Source of the DNA: Phycisphaeraceae bacterium
GTDB taxonomy: Bacteria > Planctomycetota > Phycisphaerae > Phycisphaerales > UBA1924
DNA: 64,000 nt
Direction of reading: 5' to 3'
Assembly: GCA_007693965.1 (NCBI GenBank)
Contig: RECQ01000060.1
Coordinates: forward strand, 62,001 to 126,000
The position numbers and the translations under genes were made by a program. Shown here in pieces: positions 41,640 through 54,479 of the stretch. Position 1 is the first letter of the stretch; each line of letters opens with the position of its first letter. The notes below the pieces were generated by a model, which saw only the letters and a program-made list of their open reading frames with translations, made no database searches and was not told the origin of the DNA.

Positions 41640-42977
41640 TCAGGCGCCCTCGGCCCGAGCCTCACGCGTCAGCAGTCGGTGCGTCCATGCGACGGCGAGG
41701 GCGCTCAGGCCGAAGAGGATGGCGCCGAGGACCTGGTGGCTGGTCGCCATGGCGACGCGGATGAGCGGGTATTCGCCTCGGTGCGTCAGCACGATCCACA
41801 GCGCTAGTCCGCCGAGGACCATCTGAAGCCCAACGCCGTGCATGAGCCCGGCGCCGACGATGCGGAGGTGGGGAATGTCGCGGTAGGCGGTCTTCAGACG
41901 CACGCCCACACCAATTGCGAGCACGAGCGGCACGATCGAGAAGACGGCGTGCGAGAGCAGGGCGTGCAGGTGCTGGCCCATGTGGCGGCCGGTGGCGCCG
42001 ATGAGGATCTGCAGCGCCATCGCCGCGACCAGCGCCCATGCGAAGCCGCGGATGGCGCCGGCAGCGCGAGTTGAAGCGGCGGGTTTGTCGCTTCTCCACG
42101 TCAGAGAGAGAAACGCGGCGATCGCGCACATGAAGGCGAAGAAGATTTGCGCCGTGAAACCGTGAACGATGCGCAACGCGGTGTTGTCCCACTCGACGCG
42201 GTAGCCGCCCATGATTCCCTGGATTACGACGAGCACAAAGGCGCCGACCACCGCGCCCTTGAGCCAGCGGCGCCGATCCACGGCAAGCGCGTAGATCATC
42301 AGCGTCATCGTGGTAAGTCCGACGAGCGCGCCGAAGAGGCGATGGGCGTGCTCATAGAGCAGGCCGCCGGTCATGCGGCTGAGCGGGTAGAGGAACATGT
42401 TGAAGCCTTCGCTGGTCGGCCAGTCGGGCACGGCCATGCCGGTCTCGGTGCTGGTGACGATGCCGCCGACGGGAAGGATGAGCAGCACGCTCACGGCGGC
42501 GACAATGCCGAAGCGGGCGAGCCAGCGATCGGCGTCAGCGCGCCGCGATTCGGGAAGGCCTCCGGTGATGCGCGATGTCGCCACAGCGCTGATGCACATG
42601 AGCGCCGTGCCGAAGACGATCCATCCTGCGACCCACATGGCCGCGTTGCTGCGCAGTCCTGCTTCCGGATCGTCCTCCGCGGAGAGGATGGAGCCGAGAA
42701 TCATCAGGTTGATGAGGCTGGTCACCAGGCCGGCGCCGAGGCCGATGGTGAGGGCGTCGGCGCGGGGAACCCAGCGGCCGATGCAGACGCCGCCGACGAG
42801 CAGGAGGGCGACCAGGGCTGCGGCGATGACAGGGCCGGGGATCGCGGGATCCTCGGGGATGTGCAGGGCGTAGCCGACCGTCCACATCGCCAGTGCGGTG
42901 GCGAACCCGAAGGTGATCGCGGGGCCGACCAGGGGGCGCCGGACGGCGGGTGAGAGGGAGTCTGGGGCGTTCGGCAT
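41640..42977 (-). CDS. ctaA: Heme A synthase (CtaA/COX15) with N-terminal membrane extension
   Basis: A 445-aa polytopic membrane protein that hydroxylates and oxidises heme O to heme A for aa3-type oxidases. The COX15/CtaA core starts around residue 155: VGGIVTSTETGMAVPDWPTS, YEHAHRLFGALVGLTTM, RIVHGFTAQIFFAFMCAI, HMGQHLHALLSHAVFSIV and ATSHQVLGAILF carry the conserved heme His residues. About 150 residues with four extra helices precede this core, longer than a standard CtaA of about 310 residues. No ctaB is in the window. It diverges from the act-cox supercluster, consistent with serving the caa3 oxidase encoded there. Confidence 0.88.
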   Translation of the reverse strand: MPNAPDSLSPAVRRPLVGPAITFGFATALAMWTVGYALHIPEDPAIPGPVIAAALVALLLVGGVCIGRWVPRADALTIGLGAGLVTSLINLMILGSILSAEDDPEAGLRSNAAMWVAGWIVFGTALMCISAVATSRITGGLPESRRADADRWLARFGIVAAVSVLLILPVGGIVTSTETGMAVPDWPTSEGFNMFLYPLSRMTGGLLYEHAHRLFGALVGLTTMTLMIYALAVDRRRWLKGAVVGAFVLVVIQGIMGGYRVEWDNTALRIVHGFTAQIFFAFMCAIAAFLSLTWRSDKPAASTRAAGAIRGFAWALVAAMALQILIGATGRHMGQHLHALLSHAVFSIVPLVLAIGVGVRLKTAYRDIPHLRIVGAGLMHGVGLQMVLGGLALWIVLTHRGEYPLIRVAMATSHQVLGAILFGLSALAVAWTHRLLTREARAEGA

Positions 42978-43347
42978 GGGCAGGACTCTACCGCGGGTGA
43001 TGTGGCTTCGACGCGCGAGAGCGGCGGAGCAGGTCGTTTGTCTTGCAAGAATTATTACTGCGAGTATGGAAAAGTCCAGCGTCCGCCGATAGTGTGTGTC
43101 TCGCTGACCTGTCCAGAAATTGTTGAGACAGAGTCTCGATTACCGGGCAGGTCCCGAACGGCCTTGACAGATGTTCTCAATCCCGCAACTACTACTGTCT
43201 CGCAGAAACGGCCCGAGAGGCCGGACGGCCTTCGCCTCATGGGCGGGGCGGCATGTTTCAGAGGAGGCCGAGCGATCGGCCTGTCATCCATCGTGACGCG
43301 GCAGGCCGGGGCGCAGACCCGGGCCGAGGAAGAGGCGGAAGGATCCC
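42978..43347. other. Divergent promoter region between ctaA and the act-cox supercluster
   Basis: A 370-bp region without a supported gene between two respiratory transcription units. It is AT-richer than its surroundings near 43040-43080. A perfect TTGACA lies at 43164-43169 on the plus strand, with a weak -10 candidate AACTAC 17 bp downstream (43187-43192). That would start the act operon with a leader of about 150 nt. No riboswitch or RNA gene was recognised. Confidence 0.4.
43164..43192 (+). promoter_or_regulatory. Candidate sigma-70-type promoter of the act operon
   Basis: A perfect -35 box TTGACA (43164-43169) is followed after 17 bp by AACTAC, a poor -10; TACTAC is another option with a 20-bp spacer. 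The assignment rests on the -35 match and its position before actA. Confidence 0.3.
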
Positions 43348-44070
43348 GTGGCCAACATCTTCCCGAAGTGGACCAAAATGATTCCGACCGTGCTCGCGGG
43401 AGGATCATTCGCGTTTCTCGTGCTGATCGTGGCGACGGTGTGGTACTACATGACGCCGAGCTACACGCGCGTCGGGTACCAGCCGACGCAGCCGGTCGCG
43501 TTCAGCCATCAGGTGCACGTCGGCAAACTCGGCATGGATTGCCGCTACTGCCACACGCACGTTGAGCAGTCACGCCACGCCAATATTCCATCCACCGCCA
43601 CATGCATGAGCTGTCACACCGTCGTTGATGAGCTTGGCGGCTACCTGCAGCAGGCGGTGAGCCGCGACGGCTCGTCGCCCTCGGCGCATTGGCGCAGCGA
43701 GGATCTGCAGATCGTTCGCAACGCCTACGCCGATGACAAGCCGATACCGTGGCGACGGGTGCACAAGGTTCCGGACTATGCGCACTTCAACCACGCCGTG
43801 CATGTGAACGCGGGCGTGAGCTGCTATTCGTGCCACAAGCGCATCGATCAGATGCCCGTCGTTTTTCACGCCGAGAGCATGGGCATGGGCTGGTGCCTCG
43901 ACTGCCACCGGGCGCCGGAGAAGCACCTGGTCGAGCAGGAATACATCACAGACCTCGCAGCCGTTGAAGAGATGCTTGCCGACCGCGACCACGCCAGAAC
44001 TGTCGGAGCGCGGATCGCCGAGCGGCTTCGCATGGCTCCTTCACAGAACTGCGCAGCTTGCCACTACTGA
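43348..44070 (+). CDS. actA: Alternative complex III subunit A, pentaheme cytochrome c
   Basis: A 240-aa periplasmic cytochrome anchored by an N-terminal helix (AGGSFAFLVLIVATVWYY). Five CxxCH heme sites are visible: CRYCH, CMSCH, CYSCH, CLDCH and CAACH, the last two residues from the C-terminus. This is the classical ActA pattern. In alternative complex III ActA takes electrons from the iron-sulfur subunit ActB and passes them to ActE or downstream carriers. The start is a GTG with GGAAGG upstream. It leads the operon actABCDEF, and 58 bp separate it from actB. Confidence 0.94.
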   Translation: MANIFPKWTKMIPTVLAGGSFAFLVLIVATVWYYMTPSYTRVGYQPTQPVAFSHQVHVGKLGMDCRYCHTHVEQSRHANIPSTATCMSCHTVVDELGGYLQQAVSRDGSSPSAHWRSEDLQIVRNAYADDKPIPWRRVHKVPDYAHFNHAVHVNAGVSCYSCHKRIDQMPVVFHAESMGMGWCLDCHRAPEKHLVEQEYITDLAAVEEMLADRDHARTVGARIAERLRMAPSQNCAACHY

Positions 44071-44128
44071 TGAACGCTGTCGGCGCCGAGCCGACGATCG
44101 ACCACCGAGCAGGGATGATCGAGAGCCC

Positions 44129-47643
<3,515 letters not shown>

Positions 47644-47647
<4 letters not shown>

Positions 47648-49215
47648 GCTCGTTCAACCCCGACGAACGAACGGCGCAGCGCATGGCCGGCGGGCAGGAT
47701 CGCCCCGACGCCGAGCGACCGCGCGATCCGGAGACGATCGACGGCACGATCATCGACGATCCGTCGGTGCGTCCGCCGCTGGTGCTGGGCGATCGCGACT
47801 TCCACTCGGTCACCGAAACGATCTGCGGCTGGGCGGAGAACCCGGCGCCGAAGTGGTGGATGCCCGCCTTCCTGATCTCCTCGGCGGTCTCCGGCATCGG
47901 CACGCTGATGATCCTCTACCTGATCATCACCGGCGTGGGCGTGTGGGGACTGAACAGCCCGGTGATGTGGGGCTGGGCCATCGTGAACTTCGTGTGGTGG
48001 GTGGGCATCGGCCACGCCGGAACGCTCATCTCCGCGATCCTGTGCATTTTCAAGCAGAAGTGGCGCACCAGCATCAACCGCTTCGCCGAGGCGATGACGA
48101 TCTTCGCGGTCATCTGCGCGGGCACGTTCCCCGGCATCCATGTCGGACGCGTCTGGTTCGCGTGGATGCTCTTCCCGATCCCGAACTACAACTACATCTG
48201 GCCGCAGTTCCGCAGTCCGCTGCTGTGGGACGTCTTCGCGGTGGGCACGTATTTCACGGTCTCGCTGCTGTTCTGGTACATGGGCATGATCCCGGACCTG
48301 GCGACGCTGCGCGACCGGGCCCTGAAGCGGCTGCACATGAAGGCGGCGGTCGGGCCCATCGAGATCGCGCTCGGGAAGATCCGCGCCTTCGGCTACGGCT
48401 TCTTCGCCCTCGGGTGGCGCTTCAGCTCCCGCGGCTGGCTGAACTACGAGAAGGCGTACATCCTGCTCGCCGGCCTCGCCACGCCACTGGTGCTCAGTGT
48501 GCACTCGGTGGTGTCCTTCGACTTCGCCGTCTCGATCCTGCCCGGCTGGCACACGACGATCTTCCCGCCCTACTTCGTCGCCGGCGCCATCTTCTCCGGC
48601 TTCGCGATGGTGCTGACACTGCTGATCCCGGCCCGCGAGCTGTACCCGGGCATGAAGGACTTCGTCACCGCCCGCACGCTCGAGAACATGTGCAAGATCA
48701 TCACGCTGACGGGCCTGATCGTCGGCTTCGCCTACGCGATGGAGTTCTTCATCGCCTGGTACGGCGGCAACGTGTTCGAGAGCGAGGCCTTCATCATCCG
48801 CGCCATCGGCCCCTATTGGTGGGCCTACGCGATCATGTTCTCCTGCAACGTGCTGAGCCCGCAGGTCTTCTGGTTCAAGTGGGCCAGGACGACGCCTTGG
48901 TTCATCTTCATCGTCACGATTTTCGTCAATATCGGGATGTGGTTCGAGCGATTCGTGATCGTCACGACGCTGTCGTCGGACTTCCTGCCGGGCAGCTGGC
49001 GCTACTACGCTCCGACGTATGTGGATGTGCTCACCTTCGTGGGCAGCCTGGGCATCTTCATGACGCTGTTCCTGCTGTTCATGCGGTTCCTGCCGATGCT
49101 GGCGATCAGCGAGGTGAAGAACGTGCTGCCGCAGGCTGATCCGCACGGCCACCATGGCTCCGAGAGCGGTGATGGAGCCGGAGAGAAGAACGGGAAGGAG
49201 GGCGCCCATGGCTGA
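47644..49215 (+). CDS. actC: Alternative complex III subunit C, NrfD-like quinol-binding membrane subunit
   Basis: A 523-aa polytopic membrane protein of the NrfD/PsrC family with about ten helices. After a soluble N-terminus of about 60 residues come [60 protein letters not shown] and [20 protein letters not shown], which are family hallmarks. A His-rich tail ([10 protein letters not shown]) ends it. ActC and ActF bind quinol and couple its oxidation to charge movement. It overlaps actB by 4 bp and actD by 8 bp, indicating tight coupling. Confidence 0.94.
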
Positions 49216-49759
49216 GCCTCGCACTGACGCCCCGATCTGGGGCATGACGGCTGAATACGAGAGCCCGGCGGCGATTTACCATGCTGCGGAGCGCTTCCGC
49301 GACGCGGGGTATGCGAAGTGGGATGTGTACGCCCCGATCCCGATTCACGGCATCGACCAGGCGATGGGCCTGAAGCCGAGCAAGGTCGGCTGGTTCGTGG
49401 CGGTCGGCGCCATCGTCGGTGTGAGCGGCGGCTTGCTGATGCAGTGGTTCATGAACGCGTTCGCTTACCAGATCAATGTAGCCGGCAAGCCGCTGTTCGC
49501 GTGGGAGCAGTTCATGCCGGTCACGTTCGAGCTGGGCATTCTTTTCTCGGCCACCATGGCGCTGCTGGCGATGCTGACGCTGAACGGCCTGCCTCGGTGG
49601 AACCATCCGCTCTTCGGCCATGACCGTTTTCTGCGCGTGAGCGATGACCGGTTCATGATCGTGGTCGAGTCGAAAGATCCGAAGTTCGACGCCGAAGCAA
49701 CGCGACGTCTGCTGGAGGAGTGCGGCGGGACGCACATAGAAACAGTGGTGGAGGAGTGA
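49208..49759 (+). CDS. actD: Alternative complex III subunit D (DUF3341)
   Basis: A 183-aa protein with two helices ([20 protein letters not shown] and [18 protein letters not shown]). The family hallmark is at the N-terminus: [42 protein letters not shown]-terminal soluble segment ([20 protein letters not shown]) follows. ActD packs against ActC/ActF in the complex and has no cofactor. The ATG at 49208 lies within the end of actC, overlapping by 8 bp. It is five bases upstream of actE. Confidence 0.92.
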   Translation: MAEPRTDAPIWGMTAEYESPAAIYHAAERFRDAGYAKWDVYAPIPIHGIDQAMGLKPSKVGWFVAVGAIVGVSGGLLMQWFMNAFAYQINVAGKPLFAWEQFMPVTFELGILFSATMALLAMLTLNGLPRWNHPLFGHDRFLRVSDDRFMIVVESKDPKFDAEATRRLLEECGGTHIETVVEE

Positions 49760-49764
49760 GGGGC

Positions 49765-50640
49765 ATGCGAGCCGTGATGGACAGAGTGAAAGTGGCGGCG
49801 TCGATCGCGCTGGCGGCGAGCGTGCTGGCCGCGTCGGCCGGATGCCGCGGCGACCGGACGGACAATCCGCCCCGGCAGTATTTCCCCGGACTGATGGATC
49901 AGCCCAAGTACAAGGCGCAGGCCGAGTCGCGATTTTTCAGTGATCGCCGAGCGATGCGCGAGCCGCCCTCGGGCGTGGTTGCATTCGGGCGCGCGCCTCA
50001 TCTCGAATACGGCTCCGGTGAAGCGGAGCGAGAAGAGGGGCGGGCCCGCGTTTCGCTCCAGCGGACGCACTTCCTGCGCAACGATGACCGGGTCTTCCGC
50101 GGAATCGAGAATGACGACACGTGGGTCGAACGGATTCCGATCCGAGGTCTTTACAACCTCGGTCCGGATGACTCGATTGACGAAGCGTTGGTGATGCGCC
50201 TCATCGAAACAGGGCGGAAGCAGTACAACATTTTCTGCCTGGTGTGCCACGGCGGCGCCGGCGCCGGCGATGGGCCTGTCGGCAAGGAGTGGTCGGCGCC
50301 GTTGCCGAACTTCCATGACGATCGGTTCCAGCCTGGCGCTGACGACGGGAGTGACGGTTACCTTTTCCATGTGATCCGCAACGGGGTGGCCAACGCCCCC
50401 GGCGCCGAGCCGGCCCTGCGGATGCCTGCCTATGGCGATCGGGTGAACGAGCACGACGCGTGGGCGATCGTCGCGTATATCCGGTCGCTGCAGCGGGCCC
50501 GAGGCGCCCCGATCGATCTTGTTCCTGATGCGGAGCGTGAGCGGCTGGAGCGTCGACGCCCGGCGACGCAGACGGGCGCGGACGCCGGTCATCCGCATGG
50601 CGACGACGATTCGCACACTTCCATGGAGGACGCATCGTGA
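49765..50640 (+). CDS. actE: Alternative complex III subunit E, monoheme cytochrome c lipoprotein
   Basis: A 291-aa cytochrome with a lipoprotein signal (ASIALAASVLAASAGCRG, lipobox ASAGC). The start MRAVMDRVK has gaggagtgagg upstream. The single heme site is CLVCHGGAGAGDG, and a distal Met is likely in ALRMPAYGDRVNE. N-terminal motif MDQPKYKAQAESRFF and REPPSGVVAFGRA are ActE-type features. It is expected to carry electrons from ActA to the caa3 oxidase subunit II whose gene lies 2.7 kb downstream. The stop overlaps actF by 4 bp. Confidence 0.93.
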   Translation: MRAVMDRVKVAASIALAASVLAASAGCRGDRTDNPPRQYFPGLMDQPKYKAQAESRFFSDRRAMREPPSGVVAFGRAPHLEYGSGEAEREEGRARVSLQRTHFLRNDDRVFRGIENDDTWVERIPIRGLYNLGPDDSIDEALVMRLIETGRKQYNIFCLVCHGGAGAGDGPVGKEWSAPLPNFHDDRFQPGADDGSDGYLFHVIRNGVANAPGAEPALRMPAYGDRVNEHDAWAIVAYIRSLQRARGAPIDLVPDAERERLERRRPATQTGADAGHPHGDDDSHTSMEDAS

Positions 50641-51893
50641 GCGGCTCCGGCGCGCACAACACATCCCTGGCCGATCGCGGCGACATTCGCATGTCGCCGA
50701 GCGCCGCCCGGGTTCTGTCGGCGGTTCTCCTCGCCATCGGCGCGGTCTGTGTCGGCCTCACGCTCGTGCTTGGACTGACGACAGGCGACAAAACGGTGGC
50801 GCGGCAGGCGCTGGCCTCGTACCACGTGGGGTTCCTGATCGCGATCGGCTTCAGCCTGGGGGCGATGGCCATCGTCATGATTCTGCACCAGGTCAACGCA
50901 GGTTGGGCCGGGTTGATAAGACGCCAGTTCGAGAATGTGATGAGCCTGGTGTGGCCTTGCGCCATCCTGTTCATCCCGGTGATCTTGCTGTCATTGCTCG
51001 GCGATCCGCTGTGGAAGTGGATGGATCCTGAGTATGTCGCCGGGGACGCGCTCTATGACCACAAGAAGCCCTACCTGAACACGACGTTCTTCCTGATCCG
51101 CAACATCGTCTACTTCGTGATCTGGATCTGGCTGGCGCATTCGCTGTTCCGCTACTCGACGCAGCAGGATCTGACCGGAGACAAGTGGCTGACGGCGAAG
51201 GCGCGTCGGATGTCGAGCTACGGGCTGCTGCTGTTCGCTCTCACCACCGCCTTCGCGGCCTTCGACTGGGAGATGACGCTCGACTTCCACTGGTTCTCGA
51301 CGATGTACGGCGTGTACTTCTTCGCCGCCAACGTCGGCGCCGCCATCTGCCTGGTCACCTTCATCCTCCTGATGCTCCGCCGCTCGGGGCGCCTGGCGGA
51401 CCTGGTGACGGTCGAGCATTACCACGACCTGGGCAAGCTGATGTTCGGCTTCGTGGTCTTCTGGGCGTACATCAGCTTCAGCCAGTATTTCCTGATCTGG
51501 TACGCCAACATTCCTGAAGAGACGATGTGGTACCAGCGTCGGCAGGCGGACGGCTGGGGCACGATCGCGATCGCCCTGTCGCTGGGCCGATTCATCCTCC
51601 CCTTCATTCTGCTGATGCCGAGGCCGTTCCGGCGCTCGCCGGCCGTACTGGCGTTCGCGAGCGTGTGGTTGATCGGCTTCCACGCGCTGGAGGTGTTCTG
51701 GATCGTGCGGCCGCAGGTCTACGATCCGGCGACGTACGAGCCCATCATGCTGAACCTTCTCGATGTGGCGGCGGCGTTGGGTCCGGTGAGCCTCTTCCTC
51801 GGGCTGCTGGTGCGAAAGATCGCGTCCGGTCCGCTCGTCCCCCTTCATGATCCGAGAATGGATGAGTCTCTTCACCACAAGAATTACATCTGA
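50637..51893 (+). CDS. actF: Alternative complex III subunit F, second NrfD-like membrane subunit
   Basis: A 418-aa polytopic protein with about ten helices, beginning with GTG that overlaps the actE stop. Family blocks are SYHVGFLIAIGFSLGAMAIV, WPCAILFIPVILLSLLGDPL, NTTFFLIRNIVYFVIWIWLA, AAFDWEMTLDFHWFSTMYGV and FWAYISFSQYFLIWYANIPE. These match quinol:cytochrome c oxidoreductase quinone-binding subunit 2. Compared with ActC it lacks the long soluble N-terminus. It ends the core actABCDEF operon; 92 bp later a small membrane protein gene follows. Confidence 0.93.
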   Translation: MSGSGAHNTSLADRGDIRMSPSAARVLSAVLLAIGAVCVGLTLVLGLTTGDKTVARQALASYHVGFLIAIGFSLGAMAIVMILHQVNAGWAGLIRRQFENVMSLVWPCAILFIPVILLSLLGDPLWKWMDPEYVAGDALYDHKKPYLNTTFFLIRNIVYFVIWIWLAHSLFRYSTQQDLTGDKWLTAKARRMSSYGLLLFALTTAFAAFDWEMTLDFHWFSTMYGVYFFAANVGAAICLVTFILLMLRRSGRLADLVTVEHYHDLGKLMFGFVVFWAYISFSQYFLIWYANIPEETMWYQRRQADGWGTIAIALSLGRFILPFILLMPRPFRRSPAVLAFASVWLIGFHALEVFWIVRPQVYDPATYEPIMLNLLDVAAALGPVSLFLGLLVRKIASGPLVPLHDPRMDESLHHKNYI

Positions 51894-51985
51894 CCCCAGT
51901 CGGGCGGCCCGGCGGCGGGGAATCCAGCCGCCGCGGCGCACGAATCCACCGGCGACAGTGTGTAGCGGATTCCAGAGGTTGAACC

Positions 51986-52399
51986 ATGTCTGACGAACGC
52001 CAAGACGATCTGCAGGAACATCAGGAAACGCCCTGGGTCGACGCCGATCATTCCGGTGAGACCGACGACCCTTGGCACGCGCACACCCCTGATGAGGGCG
52101 TGCCGCAGCCTTCGCATGGCGAGACTTCGCCGGCGACGATCGCCGCGGTCGGGATCATCAGTTTCGCGTTGCTGGGTGTGACGATGGCATTTGTGGCGTT
52201 TTACTTCATCCAGATCAACCAGATCGAATATACCCGCAAGGTTGAGATCGATATCGGGCAGGATGTTCGATCGTTGCAGCGCGTGTGGGAGGCGGACCTG
52301 CGGAATTACGGCTGGGTGGACGCGCCCAACAATGTTGTACACATCCCCATCGACCGCGCGATCCGTTCGGTCGCGAGGGAGTACGCCCAGGAGCGTTGA
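51986..52399 (+). CDS. Small bitopic protein in the act-cox cluster
   Basis: A 137-aa protein with an acidic cytoplasmic N-terminus of about 45 residues, one helix (AAVGIISFALLGVTMAFVAF) and a short periplasmic part: LQRVWEADLRNYGWVDAPNN and VVHIPIDRAIRSVAREYAQE. The IPIDRA motif is shared with small proteins seen in other act/cox clusters of related bacteria as far as I recall, but no function is known. Position between actF and sco makes an assembly or structural role in the ACIII-caa3 supercomplex a fair guess. It starts with ATG at 51986 and stops 5 bp before sco. Confidence 0.65.
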   Translation: MSDERQDDLQEHQETPWVDADHSGETDDPWHAHTPDEGVPQPSHGETSPATIAAVGIISFALLGVTMAFVAFYFIQINQIEYTRKVEIDIGQDVRSLQRVWEADLRNYGWVDAPNNVVHIPIDRAIRSVAREYAQER

Positions 52400-52404
52400 C
52401 TCGG

Positions 52405-53331
52405 ATGCGAACCGAACTTCGGACCATCCTGACCGCCCGCATCGTCCGGCTCGCCGTGTGCGCTGTCGCAGCGTTCGTGTTCGGCGCAGGCCAGTTGGCG
52501 TGGGCCCAGCTTCTGCTCGATGAGCATCCTGCGGAAACGCTCGGCGCCGGCATCGATGAGCGCCGGGGCGAGCAGGTTCCGCTCGACCTCACCTTCAAGG
52601 ATGCGCGCGGCCGCAGCGTCACCCTCGGCGATTATTTCGATGGTGAGCGCCCGGTCGTGCTGGTGATCGGCTATTACGACTGCCCGCTGCTGTGCACGCT
52701 GATTTTCAACGGCGCCCAGGCCGGATTCAATGACATCGCCTTCACGCTGGGGCAGGAGTATCGCGCGGTCTCGATCAGCTTCGATCACACGAATACGACC
52801 GCGATGGCGAGGGAGCGGCAGGCGGCGGCCCATGTCGGGTACGCTCGCTACATCGAAGAGGACGCCTGGCCCTTCCTGACGGCGGACGCCTCGAATGCTC
52901 GGAAGCTGTGCGAATCGGTCGGGTATCGCTACGTGTACATGCCGGATGTGGACGAGTTTTCGCACGCGGCCGTGATCATGATTCTCACACCGGACGGGGT
53001 GATTTCGAATTACCTGTACGGCATCAAGTATCCGCCGCGGCAGCTTCGGCTGGCGCTGATGGAGGCCGCGGACGGCCAGATCGGATCGTTGTTCGACCGC
53101 ATTCTGTTCTACTGCCACATCTGGGATCCGCGCAAGGGAAGCTATGTTCTGCACGCATTCCGTGTGATGCAGATATCGGCGGCGTTGACGGCGCTGGTGC
53201 TGGGGGCGGGCATCGGGTGGCTTTTCTTCACCGGGTCGCGGCGAAGCGGCGCCCGCGGCGGATCGTTGGAGTCGATCGAAAGTCACGAGCGGAGCCCGGG
53301 GTCGGGCGCCGCCACGGCGATGGAAGGTTGA
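52405..53331 (+). CDS. sco: SCO1/SenC-type copper chaperone, membrane-anchored
   Basis: A 308-aa protein with a signal anchor (RLAVCAVAAFVFGAGQLAWA), a thioredoxin-like domain and a C-terminal helix (ISAALTALVLGAGIGWLFFT). The copper site is DCPLLCT (CxxxC) plus the later His in DEFSHAAVIMILT. Surrounding blocks GERPVVLVIGYYDCPLLC and RKLCESVGYRYVYMPDVDEF fit the SCO family. It loads copper into the CuA centre of subunit II, whose gene starts 4 bp after its stop. The C-terminal tail is Ser/Gly-rich. A single membrane helix at each end is slightly unusual for SCO, which normally has one. Confidence 0.9.
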   Translation: MRTELRTILTARIVRLAVCAVAAFVFGAGQLAWAQLLLDEHPAETLGAGIDERRGEQVPLDLTFKDARGRSVTLGDYFDGERPVVLVIGYYDCPLLCTLIFNGAQAGFNDIAFTLGQEYRAVSISFDHTNTTAMARERQAAAHVGYARYIEEDAWPFLTADASNARKLCESVGYRYVYMPDVDEFSHAAVIMILTPDGVISNYLYGIKYPPRQLRLALMEAADGQIGSLFDRILFYCHIWDPRKGSYVLHAFRVMQISAALTALVLGAGIGWLFFTGSRRSGARGGSLESIESHERSPGSGAATAMEG

Positions 53332-53335
53332 TCGG

Positions 53336-54442
53336 ATGATTTCTTTGCTCAACAACCTGTGCGGACTTCTGGCCTCGGCGCCGCACGTCCCGGTCGAAGG
53401 AGGCGTGGGCCTGCATCGGAAGGGCTCCACCTTCGTGACGCAGCACGACATGCTGTTCTGGTTCATTTTCTGGCTGTCGGTCTTCTTCTTCGTGCTGCTG
53501 ATGGGATTGTCTGCGTACTTCATATTCAAGTATCGACGGCGTCCGGGTGTGCCGGCCCAGCGCAGCGCCTCGCACAACACGCCGCTGGAGCTGACGTGGT
53601 CCGTGGTCCCGTTGGTGATTCTGCTCGGTCTGTTCTTCTGGGCCTTCCACGTGTACATGGACATGCACATGGCGCCGGGCGATGCGGAAGAGATCAATGT
53701 CACAGCGCAGAAGTGGGCGTGGTCCTGGGTCTATGACAACGGCGCAGAGGCGCAGGAAACACGTCGGATCGCGGATCAGGATGTTCCAGTCTTCGCAGTC
53801 CCCGCGGACAAGCCGGTGCGGCTGATCATGCACAGCACGGACGTGATTCACAGCCTCTACGTGCCGGATTTTCGCGTCAAGCTCGATGTCTTCCCCATGC
53901 GCTACACCACCATGTGGTTCGAGGCGAGCAAGGCCGGTGAGGAGCATTACCTGTTCTGCGCCGAGTATTGCGGCTCGGGCCATTCCCAGATGGGCGCGGT
54001 CATCAAGGTGTTGGAGATGAATGACTACCTGCAATGGAAGCAGGACAACACCCTGGACGACGCGCTGTCGCCGGTCGAGCTCGGCGGCATCCTCTACCGG
54101 ACCCGGGGCTGCAACGCCTGCCATGCGACGGACGATCGCTCCGGCGAGGGGCCGGGCTGGGCGGGCATTTACGGCTCGGAGCGCCGCTTCACCGACGGCT
54201 CCACCACCACCGCGGATGAGAACTACCTGCGCAGCCAGATCCTCGACCCCAGCGGGCGCACACTCGAGGGCTATCGCAACGTGATGCCCAGTTACCAGGG
54301 CATGCCGGAGCGGGAGCTGAACGCGCTGATCGCGTTCATCAAGAGTCTGAGCGCAAAGGGCCGCGAGGAGCTGGATGCGGTGGAGGAGGAAATCGAAGCC
54401 GCGTTGGAAGAGGCGGAAGAGGATGAAAATTCGCAGGATTGA
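53336..54442 (+). CDS. ctaC: Cytochrome c oxidase subunit II with fused cytochrome c domain (caa3 type)
   Basis: A 368-aa membrane protein. Two helices (FWLSVFFFVLLMGLSAYFIF and WSVVPLVILLGLFFWAFHVY) lead to the cupredoxin domain. The CuA site is CAEYCGSGHSQM, with its upstream His in TDVIHSLYVPDF. A cytochrome c domain is fused at the C-terminus: CNACH around residue 258, with a distal Met likely in VMPSYQGM. This architecture lets ActE or a soluble cytochrome c donate electrons directly. It lies between sco and ctaD in the operon. The C-terminus is acidic (EAALEEAEEDE). Confidence 0.94.
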   Translation: MISLLNNLCGLLASAPHVPVEGGVGLHRKGSTFVTQHDMLFWFIFWLSVFFFVLLMGLSAYFIFKYRRRPGVPAQRSASHNTPLELTWSVVPLVILLGLFFWAFHVYMDMHMAPGDAEEINVTAQKWAWSWVYDNGAEAQETRRIADQDVPVFAVPADKPVRLIMHSTDVIHSLYVPDFRVKLDVFPMRYTTMWFEASKAGEEHYLFCAEYCGSGHSQMGAVIKVLEMNDYLQWKQDNTLDDALSPVELGGILYRTRGCNACHATDDRSGEGPGWAGIYGSERRFTDGSTTTADENYLRSQILDPSGRTLEGYRNVMPSYQGMPERELNALIAFIKSLSAKGREELDAVEEEIEAALEEAEEDENSQD

Positions 54443-54479
54443 CAGAGAGGGCATTCCCCCGTCCAGGAATCAGTGAACC

